Source: Gossypium raimondii (taxonomy: Eukaryota > Streptophyta > Magnoliopsida > Malvales > Malvaceae). From it: a DNA stretch of 64,000 nucleotides. Location: the NCBI RefSeq assembly GCF_025698545.1, contig NC_068566.1, positions 4,571,362-4,635,361 of the forward strand, read 5' to 3'. This document shows positions 24,660-36,889 of the stretch, piece after piece; positions within the stretch are counted from its first letter, which is position 1, and the number at the start of each line of letters is the position of its first letter. Both the position numbers and the translations under genes were made by a program. Below the pieces are notes generated by a model. That model was not told where the DNA came from. It did not search any database and was given only the letters and a program-made list of their open reading frames with translations.

Positions 24660-27600
24660 AGTAATATCATCCAACCAAGCTGAATCTGAAGAAGCTGAAA
24701 GCAATGCTCAAGCTTTTGTGCAAAGAGCAGTATCTAGTAGTAGAAGGCCCGTATTTGAAGGCCGAGGGGAGAAGGCTAAAGAAGCCTTCTTCCAAATGAT
24801 GAATGATTGGTTTACCGAATATGTAAGAACAAATCCAGCTGTACAACGACCTCTACCCCATCGTATTTCCCAATCAACTCCCGATATGCCTCAAGGTACT
24901 GAACTTATTAGAATTGGTAAGCCTCATGTTGATAAAATATGTAAATATGGGGCAGAAGAATTCAGAGCTACCGCTGAAGATGATCTTGAAATAGCTGAAT
25001 TCTGATTGGAAAACACTATCAAAGTTTTGGATGAACTATCTTGTACACTAGATGAATCTTTAAAATGCGTTGTATGTTTTTTAAAAGATTCGGCTTACCA
25101 ATGGTGGAATACTCTAATTCTAGTTGTACTGAAAGAGAAGGTTACATGGGAATTTTTCCAAACCAAATTTCGAAAGAAATATATTAGCCAGAGGTTTCTT
25201 GATCAGAAAAGGAAAAAATTCCTAGAACTTAAATAGGGCCACATGACTGTATCTGAGTATGAACGGGAATTTTTCTGACTGAGTAAGTATGTCAGAGAAT
25301 GTATCCCTGAAATCGCAATGTGTAAGCGGTTTGAAAAGGTTTTGAATGAAAACATAAAATTATTGGTAGGGATTCTTGAGTTGAAAGAATTTGTTGTACT
25401 GGTTAATCGAGCCTATAAAGCTGAAAAGCTTAGTAAAGAGAAAAGACAAGCTGAGATTGAAGCATGAACTTCAAGTAAAAGATTTACGATAAAGTCACTT
25501 CAGACGGCTTCAAAGAAATCAAAGAAATATCATGATCGTTCAACCACCTCTGTGGGGTACTTTGGGAGAGAAAGAGCTATTCAACATTCCAGTCTAAGAT
25601 TTCAAGGTACATCTGCAGCAAGTGTGGGTAGTGTTAGAAACACCAAACCCAGATACAAGCACTGTAATAAACTGCATTTCGATGAGTGTCGCATGAAAAG
25701 TAAAGCTTGCTTTAGATGTGGTTCTTTTGACCACTATCTCAGACATTGCCCGGAAAAGCCTGAAAAAGATACTGTTCAAACTTCAAGGCCAAGAAACCCC
25801 ACTACAAAAGGTAGACCACCTCGTAATCTCGACAATGTGAGTGGTAGCTAGGGTACAAGAAAAGATTCAACCGTCAGATCTGAAGCACGAGCACCAACCA
25901 GAATATATGATATTCATACACGTGAGGATCCTTCTGCACCCGATGTTATTACTGGTACTTTTTCTCTTCTTGATACTGATATAACTACTTTAACTGATCC
26001 TGGTTCAACCCATTCATATATTTGCACGAATTTAGTGTCTCGTAAAAATTTCCCTATCGAGTCTACTGAATTCGTGGTTAAAGTATCAAACCCTCTAGGC
26101 CAGTATGTGATGGTGGATAAAATTTAAAAGAATTGTCCTTTAATTATATGGGGTTACTGTTTCCTGGCTGATTTGATGTTATTATCATTTGATGAATTTG
26201 ATATGATTCTGGGTATAGATTGATTAACTCAGCATGATACCGTGGTAAACTGTAAACAGAAGCATATTGTGTTGAAATGTCAAAATGGTGAATTGCTTTG
26301 TATTGAATCAGATAAAATAGATGGGTTGTCTAATGTGATATCAACCATGTCGGCACAGAAATATGTCAGAAAAGGGTATAATGCTTATCTTAATTATGTG
26401 TTGGATACTAAAGTGTTTGAGTCAAACACTTTATTCGGTGGTATTTATTGATGATATTCTGGTATATCCCCAAGATGAAAATAAACATGCTGATCATTTG
26501 AGAACTGTTCTACAAACTCTGCGTGAGAAACAACTGTATGCTAAAATTAGCAAATGTGAATTTTGGCTCCGGAAAGTTGGTTTTCTTGGACATATAGTAT
26601 CTGTTAAAGGTATTAGAGTGGATCCGAATAAAATATCAGCTATTATTAACTGGAAACCCCCGAAAATGTATCTGAAGTTAGAAGTTTTCTAGAATTAGCT
26701 GGTTATTATTGAAGATTCGTGAAAGGATTCTCGATGATAGCTTCGCCGATGACACGACTATTGCAAAAAGATGTGAAATTTGAATGGATCGACAAATGTC
26801 AGCAAAGTTTTGACTGGTTGAAAGCCCTGTTGACTGAAACACCAATTCTAGTTCATCCTGAATCGAGTAAGGAATTTGTGATTTACAGTAATGCACCATT
26901 GAACGGTTTAGGCTGTATTTTGATACAATAAGGTAAAGTGATAGACTATGCTTCCAGACAGTTAAAACCACATGAAAAGAATTACTCGGTACATGATTTA
27001 GAATTGGCAGCAATTATTTTTGAACTGAAAATTTGGTGACACTATTTGTTCGGTGAAAAGTATCATATATTCACCGATCATAAAAGCTTAAAGTATTTGA
27101 TGTCACAGGAAGATTTAAATCTGAGACAGCACAGGTGGCTTGAGTTGTTGAAAGATTATGATTTAGTTATCAATTATCATCCGGGAAAAACAAATGTGGT
27201 TGCAGATGCTCTGAGTAGAAAGTCTCTGTTTGCTTTGCGAACAATGAATACCCGATTGTCATAGGCAGATGATGGCTCAATTTTAGCTGAGTTAAAAGCT
27301 AAACCGACATTTCTACAGCAGATTTACGAAGCCCCAAAAAATGATGATGAGTTACAGGCTAAACGAGTACAATATGAGTCGACTTCTGATTCAGGATTTC
27401 AGATTGGACCCGATGATTGTCTATTATTTCAAGGCAGAGTATGTATACCTAAGAATTTAAAACTTGTACAGAGAATTTTACACGAAGCTCATAGTGGTAC
27501 TATGTCTATTTATCTAGGGAGTAATAAAATATATAATGATTTGAAAAAGATATACTGGTGGCCGGGAATGAAACGCAACATCTCTAAATTCGTATCTAGA

Positions 27601-28690
27601 TGTTTGATATGTCAGCAAGTTCAAGTTGAACATCAAGTACCTTTGGGACTGTTACAGTCGGTTACGATACTGGAGTAGATGCCATTTGGGTAATCATCAA
27701 CCATTTGACGAACATTTCATTCCGGTACGTATGGATTTCTCTTTGGACAGATTAGCAGAATTATATGTTTCTGAGATTGTCAAGCTGCATGGAGTGCCAG
27801 TCTCCATTATTTCAGATAAAGATCCATGGTTTACATCCCGATTCTAGAACAAGTTATAAGAAGCTTTAGGTACGCAATTACATTTTAGTACTGCATTTCA
27901 CCCTTAGACTGATGGCCAATCAGAGTGTGTAATTCAGATTCTTGAAGATATGCTTCGCTGCTGTGTTTTAGAGTTCGAAGGCAATTGGGAAAAATATTTG
28001 TCGTTGGTTGAATTTGCATATAATAAAAGTTATCAGTCAAGCATCAAGATGGCACCATATGAAGCTCTGTATGGTCGTCAATGTAGAACTCCATTGTATT
28101 GGATTGAGCTAAATGAGAAAGATATATGGAGATCTGATCCGTGAAACCGACGAAAAAGTGAAAGTGATTCGAGATAGTTTAAAAGCAGCTTCTGATCGTC
28201 AGAAATCCTATACGGATCTTAAACAGAAAGAAATATAATTTCAAGTTGGTGACAAAGTATTTTTAAAAGTTTCGCCTTGGAAGAAAGTTCTTCAGTTTGG
28301 TCGTAAAGGAAAACTGAGTCCACGATTTATTGGACCATATGAGATCACTGAAAGAATCAGACATGTTGCGTACCGATTGGCACTACCACCAGAACTTGAC
28401 AGGATTCATAATGTCTTTCATGTGTCTATGTTACGACAATATCGGTCAGACCTTTTACACGTTATTTCTCTAATAGATGTTGAAATTCATCCTGACATGA
28501 CTTACAGTGAAGAACCAATCAGAATTCTAGCATGTAAGACGAAATTATTGAGAAATAAAAAAGTAGCTTTAGTAAAAGTCCTTTGGCAATAACACGGAAT
28601 AGAAGAAGCTACCTGGGAACCTGAGCAAATAATGAGAAAGCAATATCTGAACCTCTTTACTGGTAAGATTTTCGAGGACGAAAATTTCTT
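24660..28690 (+). pseudogene. Gag-pol pseudogene of the gypsy element
   Basis: The reading frame is broken by many stops. Recognisable parts in order: gag (24660-25470); a zinc knuckle, C-x2-C-x4-H-x4-C in ACFRCGSFDHYLRHC (about 25707-25751); protease with DPGSTHSYI (about 25995); a linker ending about 26425; the second half of reverse transcriptase with [10 protein letters not shown] (about 26440); RNase H (about 26860-27240); the integrase zinc-binding H-C-C region with CLICQ (about 27480-27620); the integrase core with a stop before TDGQSE (about 27900); and a C-terminal region with ATWEPEQIM (about 28610). The N-terminal half of RT is deleted near 26425, and the segment around the first integrase catalytic aspartate is missing near 27672. 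Confidence 0.92.
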
Positions 28691-28702
28691 AAGGGGGAGA
28701 GT
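28691..28702 (+). other. Polypurine tract
   Basis: AAGGGGGAGAGT lies immediately before the 3' LTR start at 28703, the expected plus-strand primer position. Confidence 0.88.
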
Positions 28703-31700
28703 TGTAATAGCCCGTTTTCAATGAAATCGAAATAGTGGTTTCAGGACCACAAATCCGAGTCCAGAAGGAAAATTATTTTAATATTATTTCATGGTCTACA
28801 ATATGATAGAAATATCGTATGAAAATTTTGTTAAGAAAATTTTACCGATTATATGTCTAATTTGATAAAAAGGACTAAATTGCATAAAGTGTAAAAATTG
28901 AATTCTAGTAGCTAAAGGGATCAAATAGCTATGGGATTCAAAATTTGAGGTCCTTATATGGAAAATAGACCATTTAGTGGAGTTAGTAGATAAGTATGAT
29001 GATTCATCATTGAAAATTTAAGAAAAGAAATGGATTAAATGGAAAGATGATAAAATAAATATGATAAATTAATTAAATACTAAAATATTATCATTTTCAT
29101 CATCTTTCCCAAATAAAAAGATGGAAACCCTAGCCATGAAAACCTAAGTTCAAGCAAGCTTATTTGGCTTAATTAGGTAAGCATTCTTGTCTCGTTTTTA
29201 ATAATTTTTATATTTTCGATATCGTAATAACTTAACTAGCTATCTAGAGGATTAATTTGTAAGTTTTGCCATGGATGAATATGCATGGATTTTGAATTTT
29301 ATGGTAGAAAATGAAAAGTTATTGATAAATAAACAACTTTTGTAAAGTGAATTTTGATGAAATTATGATTTAGAGACTAAATCGAAAAGATGTAAAATTC
29401 ATGGAAAAATTCTAAATTTTATGAAATACATAGGCTACTATGTTACATGCAAAAATCGGCTAGGCTTGGAATAAGAATTAAATTTCATGAATTTCATTTT
29501 CCGAGCCTAGAGACGAAATTATAATCAATCAAAAGTATAGGGCAAAATGGTAATTTTTCCTAGGATGTGAATTGGATTGAATTGAATGTGAATTGTATTA
29601 AATTGAGCTAAATTTACTCGTATAGATCCGGATAGACCAAATACAGAGTTAGGTCGGGAAAAGAAAAAGTGTCAGATTAGTAGATTTTGTGTACACGAAC
29701 ACTTGTCGAGGTAAGTTCGTGTAACTAAATTATATAATTATATGTTTGAATTGAATGTTATGTATGTGTATTGTGTAATTGACATGTATAAAAATTAGTC
29801 AAATATCCGACAATGTTCGACAAATATTAAGTCTCGTTTGAATAAATGAAATTAGATGGATACAAGGTTTCTGAATTGGTTATGGTCCTGCATGTGTTGC
29901 AGACATACCACAGCTCGAAAAAGTGTCTCATTATTAGCTCTCATGAGTATCCTGATATTTGGCTCTCACGAGCTTCCCGTTATATAGTTCTTGCGAGCTT
30001 CCCGTTAATAGCTCTTCGGAGCATCTCAATTGGTTGTGATCATGCATGTGTTGTGGACACACCACAGCTCTTATGAGTGTCTCGATATATGACTCTCCGG
30101 AGTTTCTTGATATTGGATCGTTTGAACTTTTCGATTATGGCTCTTATGAGCTTCCCATTACGTGGCTCACATGAGCTTTTCGTTATATGGCTCGAGAGAG
30201 AGCTTCCCGTTTAAGTGCTCGTATGAGCATTCCCGAATATGAATTGACGGATTACAGATTTGTACACTTCGTGTGTACTACCCGTGTATCCATCAATATT
30301 TTAAATGATTCAATGGGCAAAGTTCTGACTTGAGATAACATGAAATTGAAATGAACTATACCAGTATATACCCAAAATATATGGAATTGATGTATGAACA
30401 TAAGATGTAGAAAGTTTATGAACATGGAAATTTGATATTTGAAGAGTTCATACATGTTTCTTGAAATTAATGTGAAATACATGACTAACATGTTTGATGA
30501 GGATATATGTATAGGCTATTGGCCAAATTGCTTTGGATGTATTTTGTATGCTTAACTTAAATGTAAATGAATGGTAAGATAATTTCCCGTTATACGAACT
30601 TACTAGGCTTTAAAGCTTACTCTGTTTTATTTTCCTCTGTTCTATAGTAATTCGAAAGCTCGTTGGATTGGAAGCTTGACGGATATATCATCACATTATC
30701 CATCAGTCTATTTCGGTACATATAGAAAACTAATTTTGGTTATAATGGCATGTATGTGTAAATTGGCCAATGTTGGCTTAATAGCATTTTGTTATAAATA
30801 GCCATTGTAATGACTTGAGTTCGAACATATTTTGATATGTATATATATGTGTGTGGTTTTATCATGTTGTTTTTGATATGGTTGAGTGATGAATAAATTA
30901 TGGATATGTTGATGAATGGTTTGAGATAATATGGTTGGTAAAATATGCATATATGTTATGTGGTCAATTAGGTAATATGGAATACTTGGACATATGGGGT
31001 GTATTGACATGTATTGAACTTGAGTTTGGCTTGAATTGAAGGTCTTATTGTGACTTGTGATTGTGCAAATTGTTGTATTTAGGTTGATACCAAAATGGGG
31101 TGAGAAATAAGGCTTGAAAATGGCCTATTTTGTCCACACGGGCAAAGACACGGACGTAAGTCTCAGCCGTGTGTGACACATGGGCGTGGTTTGGCCTGTG
31201 TCCCCTGCATCTTCAAATTTTCAAAACAGAGTGCTCAGGTATTTTCACACGAGCGTGTGACTTGGCTGTGTGACCCCTGCACCTATTTAATGTAAGTAAG
31301 CATGCTTACACGGTCTAGCACACGGGCATGTAGCTTGGCCGTGTGACCCAAGTCAGTGAGCACCTTAATTTGGACATAGGTTGGGACACGGCCGTGTGTC
31401 CCTATTTCAAATGCCTACACGACCTAAGACACGTGCGTGTCTCTTGACCGTGTGAGACACACAGCCTGGCCACACGGGCATGTGTACCCTGCACCTTAGA
31501 AAAATTTTGAAATTTTGCAAAAAATAAATAAAATCTCTAAGTACCCGATTTAGTCCCAACTTGTTTCTAATATATATTTTGAGTCTCGATGGCTCATATA
31601 AGGGACAATATGATTGAATATTATTGATTTCTAATATAAATGTTAAATGGTATGAAATATTTGTATTTGATCTATAAATTTCGGTAATAATTTGTAATCT

Positions 31701-31735
31701 TATTCCGACGACGGATATGGGTTAGGGGTGTTACA
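28703..31735 (+). repeat. 3' LTR of the gypsy element (3033 bp)
   Basis: It starts TGTAATAGCCCG and ends GGTTAGGGGTGTTACA. It keeps two internal repeat zones: CTC-ACGAGCTTCCCGTTA-type tandem words (29930-30235) and ACACGG/CCGTGT-rich sequence (31135-31490). Confidence 0.93.
29925..30235 (+). repeat. Degenerate short tandem repeats in the LTR
   Basis: Units of roughly 24-35 bp built on GGCTCTCACGAGCTTCCCGT and close variants are repeated about nine times. The oppositely oriented solo LTR has the equivalent array at about 20880-21015. Confidence 0.75.
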
Positions 31736-31740
31736 GATTA

Positions 31741-33479
31741 TATCTTGGGTCAAATTATTTTTATTATACTTATATAATAATATATAAATTTATCTACCGT
31801 GAATTTGTAAGTATAAGTTTAATAACAACGATGTGAAGTCACTTATATAAACTACAATTAAAAGTGTACCATTTGACTTATTTCCACTTTCCAAATATAT
31901 AATTTAAAATATTTTGTGTTTATAATTTAGAATTTTATTTAGCCACTGGTTAAAAGGAAAAGGGAGGGTCTTGCCCAAAAGTTTGCACTCAGTATTTGGG
32001 GTAAATTTAATCTTAAAATCAACCCAAGTCATTTGTACTACATCTAATTATTTTAAAGTATTATTTTTAAGGTAAAATAAGCTTCGGATCCATGTACCAT
32101 TCATATATTTAAAATTTAATTTTTTTATTCTTTTACGAATTTAATTTATCTTTGTTTGGATTAAAAGATGTAAGTTCAATTATTAACATCGTCAAATTAT
32201 TTTGTTAAATTCAGATTTATTATAATATCATTTTTTGTTACATGGTTATTAAGTGAGTATTTTTATAATTTTAAAATATCACATCAAGAAATTTAACAAT
32301 ATAATTTTAACATGATAACAATTGTACTTAAATTTTAATTTTAAAAAATAGAGAAACTAAATTTATAAAAATAAAAGACTAAATTCTAAATATACAAAAA
32401 AATTGGAGAATATTTTAGCCCTGTTTTTTTTTTTAAGTAAATCCATTAATTCATTTAATGAATGGAACTACAAAATTCAAGGAAAAAATAACAAACACTC
32501 GTTGTAGATGATGAAAGATAAGCTCCATCAACACAATAAAGGGTTTAGCCTCAGTATCAATATAACATTATGACACGTTGACAATTGGCTTTGTCACAAC
32601 ACAAGCACGATATATCTGGAATAATTGCAAGCACTTAATACGATAAAGAAATCAACCTCGAATGGTCCAGAGCAGCTAGCAAAAATAGACAAAAAAAAGT
32701 CTAGCATTCACAAAACTAGAGAGGACGACAACAAAACCATTACTAAAATCAATTCTAGAACTAAAATTACATTATTTTATTGTAATCAACTGCTGAATCC
32801 ATCTTCAATGTTTATTAATGACATAAATGGTAATGTTTATCATAATCTTTAATTATATCTTTATTAATTCTAATCGGTGGTTAATATTTATACGAAGGTA
32901 AATCATTTTGTAAGTCATTCTAAAATTAAATTATTTTTATTTTGATTATTTCAATATTTTTTTTATTAATTTGGTCATTATCATTAATTAAATTGATTAT
33001 TCAACCGTTAAATCCATTTATTTTTTAATTCTTAATTGTTTTTATATTTTCCTTTTCTTATAATTTATTTTTCATTCTTTTTTCTTTCCTTTTCCTCATC
33101 TTCTTCCTTCAACACATCTATTCCTTATTTTATTTAGATAGTTAAAATTGAACGTCTGACAAAGATAAAGGACTGCATGTGACTTGTTGATGATCATTGT
33201 GAGCTTTGTTACCATGATAGGGATGGAGTGGGAGAGAGCTTGAGCTTGCCGAGGATTCTCAGCTCTTTTTACTCCCTTTTTGTTGTGAAGTGTATTGTGT
33301 TCTACTTCATTTACAAACTGACCACAATTGAAATATGCGTGAGGGGAAAGTTAAAAAAAGAAAAGGCAACAACAAAGAAGAGATATGAGTGAGGAGAAAG
33401 TTCAAAAAATAAAGAGCAACAAAAATTTTAAAGTAACATCTGTTTTTCTTACCCTACGTGAACTAGATGCGGACATGAA
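31741..33479. other. AT-rich intergenic DNA
   Basis: No gene is seen. It contains one MITE-like element (listed separately). The short open frame at 32625-32852 has no recognisable features. Confidence 0.5.
32071..32420. mobile_element. MITE-like inverted-repeat element, about 350 bp
   Basis: The left end GGTAAAATAAGCTTC and the reverse complement of the right end GGCTAAAATATTCTCC begin about 80 bp of imperfect inverted similarity (ATATTTAAAATTTAATTTTTTTATT versus ATATTTAGAATTTAGTCTTTTATT). It is non-coding. Confidence 0.5.
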
Positions 33480-33914
33480 GTGGTAAGATTCATTTTTAAT
33501 AAGTTAATTGGTGGTAAAAGTATCAAGGAAACCTCTGTATTAACAGTCAAATTGTATGTTACCATGTACGTTAGATCAAAGAGTAAAATGGGTCCTCTGT
33601 TAAAAGTTTCATCCATTTTTACTGTTAAAAATATAGCATTATACATCAGCGTGAGGTACACATGGTACGCCACGTGTTACTGTCTGATTATTCCATCAGT
33701 CACGTCAGTTTTAACAACACAAATGAATGAAATTTTTAATAGAAATGACCAATTTGCTCTTTGATAACGTATAAGGATTAATTTGCCCATTTTTACAGTG
33801 GAGGGGGCAAAATGCAATCTTTCTCCTAATACAGGAGCCTCCATGATACTTTTATCGTCAATTGGCCTCCTATGTTGACTAGATTTGGATACGAAGATGT
33901 AAGATTCATCGAAT
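33463..33914. mobile_element. MITE-like element with long inverted repeats and flanking direct repeats
   Basis: The left arm (33500-33560, TAATTGGTGGTAAAAGTATC) matches the reverse complement of the right arm (33800-33872, CCAATTGACGATAAAAGTATC), both followed by CTGTATTA. Outside the arms, 33463-33499 and 33878-33914 are similar direct repeats (CTAGAT..GGA.A.GAAG.GGTAAGATTCAT). It is non-coding despite short open frames on both strands, which the inverted repeat itself creates. Confidence 0.6.
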
Positions 33915-35082
33915 AAAAATTTATAGTGCATCGGATTTATGTATTGTCAATGAATTACAATAAAATATTTCATGCACAATAATTCTTTTAAAACCATTGA
34001 TGAGATATGATTCAGACCAAATATAATATATACGAATTAATATTTAATGCAGCAATGTTTTTTTTTTATAACTCAGGTTTAATTAAACACCTAAGAATAA
34101 TAGTGTGTTATAGTGAATAGAATTATGTCAAATAAACATGCAGTAAGACAATTACTCGTCAATAAAAGAGATAATTAGATTGGAAGGTGGCTTTTTGCTT
34201 GTCTTTCATGTCCCGCTTTGTTCTTCTCAAATAATCTGCTTGATGGTGATGTAATCTCTCCCGCACAAAGAAGAACAATTATGAATTTGCAGAGTCCACA
34301 AATGTCTGCAATTCTTTGCAGATTTGATGCACACCCATAAGAAGTTGGGATGTTAGCAGGAGCCACCAGTGGGGCTCAAGTTTATCTATGGATACCATGA
34401 TGGCAAAATCTCATCTTTGAAGGAATTTGTGCTTTGTACTTGTTAGAAAGTTTGTTTGTTTTTTTTTGGGTCAAAGTTAGTAGCCAATGTGTATCACATA
34501 TCTCATCCTTGTATGACAATTCTAGTAATCAATGTATACATTGATCATTATCACCTAAAAAATTGTTAGAAACAACACAAGTGCATGCTGATCTGGCTCC
34601 ACTATCAATTACGTGGTCATATATAGCTTTAGGCTTCAATTTCAATGGTTTTTAAAGTTAATGACACAGATCGAACCGAATTATTATTAATCAAATTTTT
34701 TAATCTTTTAATCGTTAATCGAATCGAAATATTTAGATTGAGTGAAAAAATTGGAATAAATATTAAATGTATAGATTAATATTATTTTAATGTAGTGCAA
34801 TTATATATATAAATCTTGGATTGTAGTTTATATGTATATATAAAATTTTTATTTTGATTTAATTATATATATTTAAAGAAATGAATACATACATTTATTT
34901 TTTAGATTAATAGAATTGTTTGCGTATATAATATATCTGCGTAAAATAATACTACTTCGGTTATATTGTTAGTGATTTATGAAAATTGAATCAAATAAAA
35001 ATTTCTTATATAAAATCATACAAAATCAAAATTCATGTATAAAATTACACATCTGATCAAAGTTCATGTATGATTTGATATT
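33915..35082. other. AT-rich intergenic DNA, nothing recognised
   Basis: No gene, RNA gene or structured repeat that I can support. Confidence 0.5.
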
Positions 35083-35412
35083 GGGTTAAATCATAATTCA
35101 GAGCCTGAACCAAACCAGACAATTGTTCCCACAATGGAGCTTGAACTTTTTTTTTGTCAAAATTAGTTTCTGAGCTTGACAATCGTTTTCAACTTGAACT
35201 TTAAAGTTTTCAAAGAAATATAAGGGATTAACATGAACAAAAATAAATAAATAAACCCCAATGTGGGAACAAATTACCAAGTTTAGGACCAAAAAAAAAT
35301 TGAGGCCCCATACGAAAATAATGACAAGTTCAAAGCCTAATTTAGACCAAAAAAATTCAAACTCTAATATGAAAATAATTATCAAATTCAGACTCCAAAA
35401 AACAATTTACCC
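35083..35412. mobile_element. MITE-like inverted-repeat element, about 330 bp
   Basis: The left end GGGTTAAATCATAATTCAGAG and the reverse complement of the right end GGGTAAATTGTTTTTTGGAGTC start inverted similarity that includes TTGAACTTT/TTTGAATTT words. It is non-coding. Confidence 0.45.
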
Positions 35413-35699
35413 TTTCGATATTTATCCCTAAAAAAATTAATAATAGTTTATATCTTTATAATTTTAAATGATTAAATTAAATTTTATCATTTTAGAGGCT
35501 AAAATATAATTTTACCAAATTTTAAGAGCATTAAAAAATTTATTTTAGAGAGAACCGGGGCCAAAATTTATAAAATCTTCACCTAGATATCCAATTTAAC
35601 TCCACTCTAATATAGATATTTTTTTATAAATAAACACAAACTATCTATATTAAACTATCATAATTGTATAATTTACCGCATTATCTGTCTCAAGAGCAA

Positions 35700-36889
35700 G
35701 CGTCTTCAGACACGTGTACATCTGCATTTCTTTCTGTGGCCATCTTAGCAATATAGATATTTTAAGAAAAGAAATGATTCACTTTACCAATAAAAATTGA
35801 AAAAGAAATACATAATTTATCTATCATCAAGTGAAAACCAACCAGACAGTAGTAACCATCAATTCCTCTGACGTCTATCTGTTCAGCTACTGCTAAACTC
35901 AAATATAATTAAATAAAAAGAAAAATTAGAATTAAAATACATATATAAAAATAGCAGACAAGTATGAAATATCTGATGATATTTATATATTATATCTAAA
36001 TTCCCATTGTTACCCGACATTTCCTCATTCAATAATTTTACTTAATAACTCTTTCTTTCACGTTTCTCTTTTTTGCTTTTTCCCTTGTTCTTTCTGTTGT
36101 CATCTGCTGTCACTCACTCCCCCCTTCTCTTCTTTCACCTTTCTTCTCTCTTTACCCTTTCTTTCTGCCGTATAAACCGCGTTGTTTTAAGATCCAGCAC
36201 CAAAAAAAAGACCCATCTTCTGGTGAAAATCTTTTTGTTCTTATGCTTTTTCTTTTCTTCTTGCTATCTGTAAAGTGTAAAGCTTTTCTCTTGTCAGTTT
36301 TGCTTTTATTGTTCGAAGAAAAGTTCTTTTTTTTTTTTGTGTGTGTGTGTGTGGTACAGTGTTATTGCATTGACTTGTTTAATGATGCTACTTGTTTCTC
36401 TTTGATCCCATTTTTTTCTAACTAGTAAAGACCTTTTTGGTTTGTTGGGTAAAAAGTCTTCTTTCTTGCTTGCTTGCTTTAATTTTTTTTTTGTTGCATA
36501 ATTGGATTCTTTTAGCTGTTTCTTGATATGGGTATTGTTTATTTTTCTTAGGTATCTGATCAATGTGGTTTGAGTAGAAATTTTCAAAAGGTGTTTGGAT
36601 TTGGGTTTCTAGATGCTTGAAAAGACTATATAGGTTTGTGGTGCACGGGTAATGTGTTTGTTCTTCAGTTTTCTCTTTTACTAGTAAACCCTGATTTTAT
36701 TTATTGTTGTTGTTTCATTTAATCCAATTTAGGCCCCATTTTGCTTTAGCTTCTGTTGAGCTACATGTATCTTTATTTTCTTCCTACTAGAAGATTATGA
36801 TTCAGTTTCAATTAGCTTGTCTTTTTTTTTTAAGAAATAATTTTCAGTAATTTGTTTATTGAAATATTTTTATGCCTTACTTTTTGCAG
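35700..36889 (+). promoter_or_regulatory. FBW2 promoter, pyrimidine-rich leader and 5'-UTR intron
   Basis: A strongly C/T-rich stretch at about 36050-36175 looks like a transcribed plant leader. No coding sequence lies between it and the ATG at 36890, which is immediately preceded by a pyrimidine tract and TTTTTGCAG, a splice acceptor. The 5' UTR is therefore very probably interrupted by an intron of several hundred bases, a common arrangement that can raise expression. The donor cannot be chosen by eye; GTAAAGTG near 36268 and GTAATGTG near 36648 are candidates. Confidence 0.6.

Larger units (their letters stand above)
22747..31740 (+). mobile_element. Structurally complete, non-functional Ty3/gypsy retrotransposon (22752-31735) with target-site duplication GATTA
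   Basis: GATTA flanks the element at 22747-22751 and 31736-31740. It has a 5' LTR (22752-24526), primer-binding site (24532-24543), gag-pol remnant (about 24660-28690), polypurine tract (28691-28702) and 3' LTR (28703-31735). Domain order is gag, protease, RT, RNase H, integrase, then a chromodomain-like tail, so it is Ty3/gypsy and probably of the Del/Tekay chromovirus group. Numerous stops and internal deletions mean it cannot encode its own machinery. The 5' LTR is 1258 bp shorter than the 3' LTR. Confidence 0.93.

Noticed and set aside
33480-33931. Overlapping open frames on both strands
   Set aside because: They mirror each other because of the inverted repeat of a MITE-like element; they are not genes.
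36872-36889. Upstream in-frame ATG for FBW2
   Set aside because: It lies before TTTTTGCAG, which reads as a splice acceptor, so those codons are intronic; the conserved protein begins at 36890.
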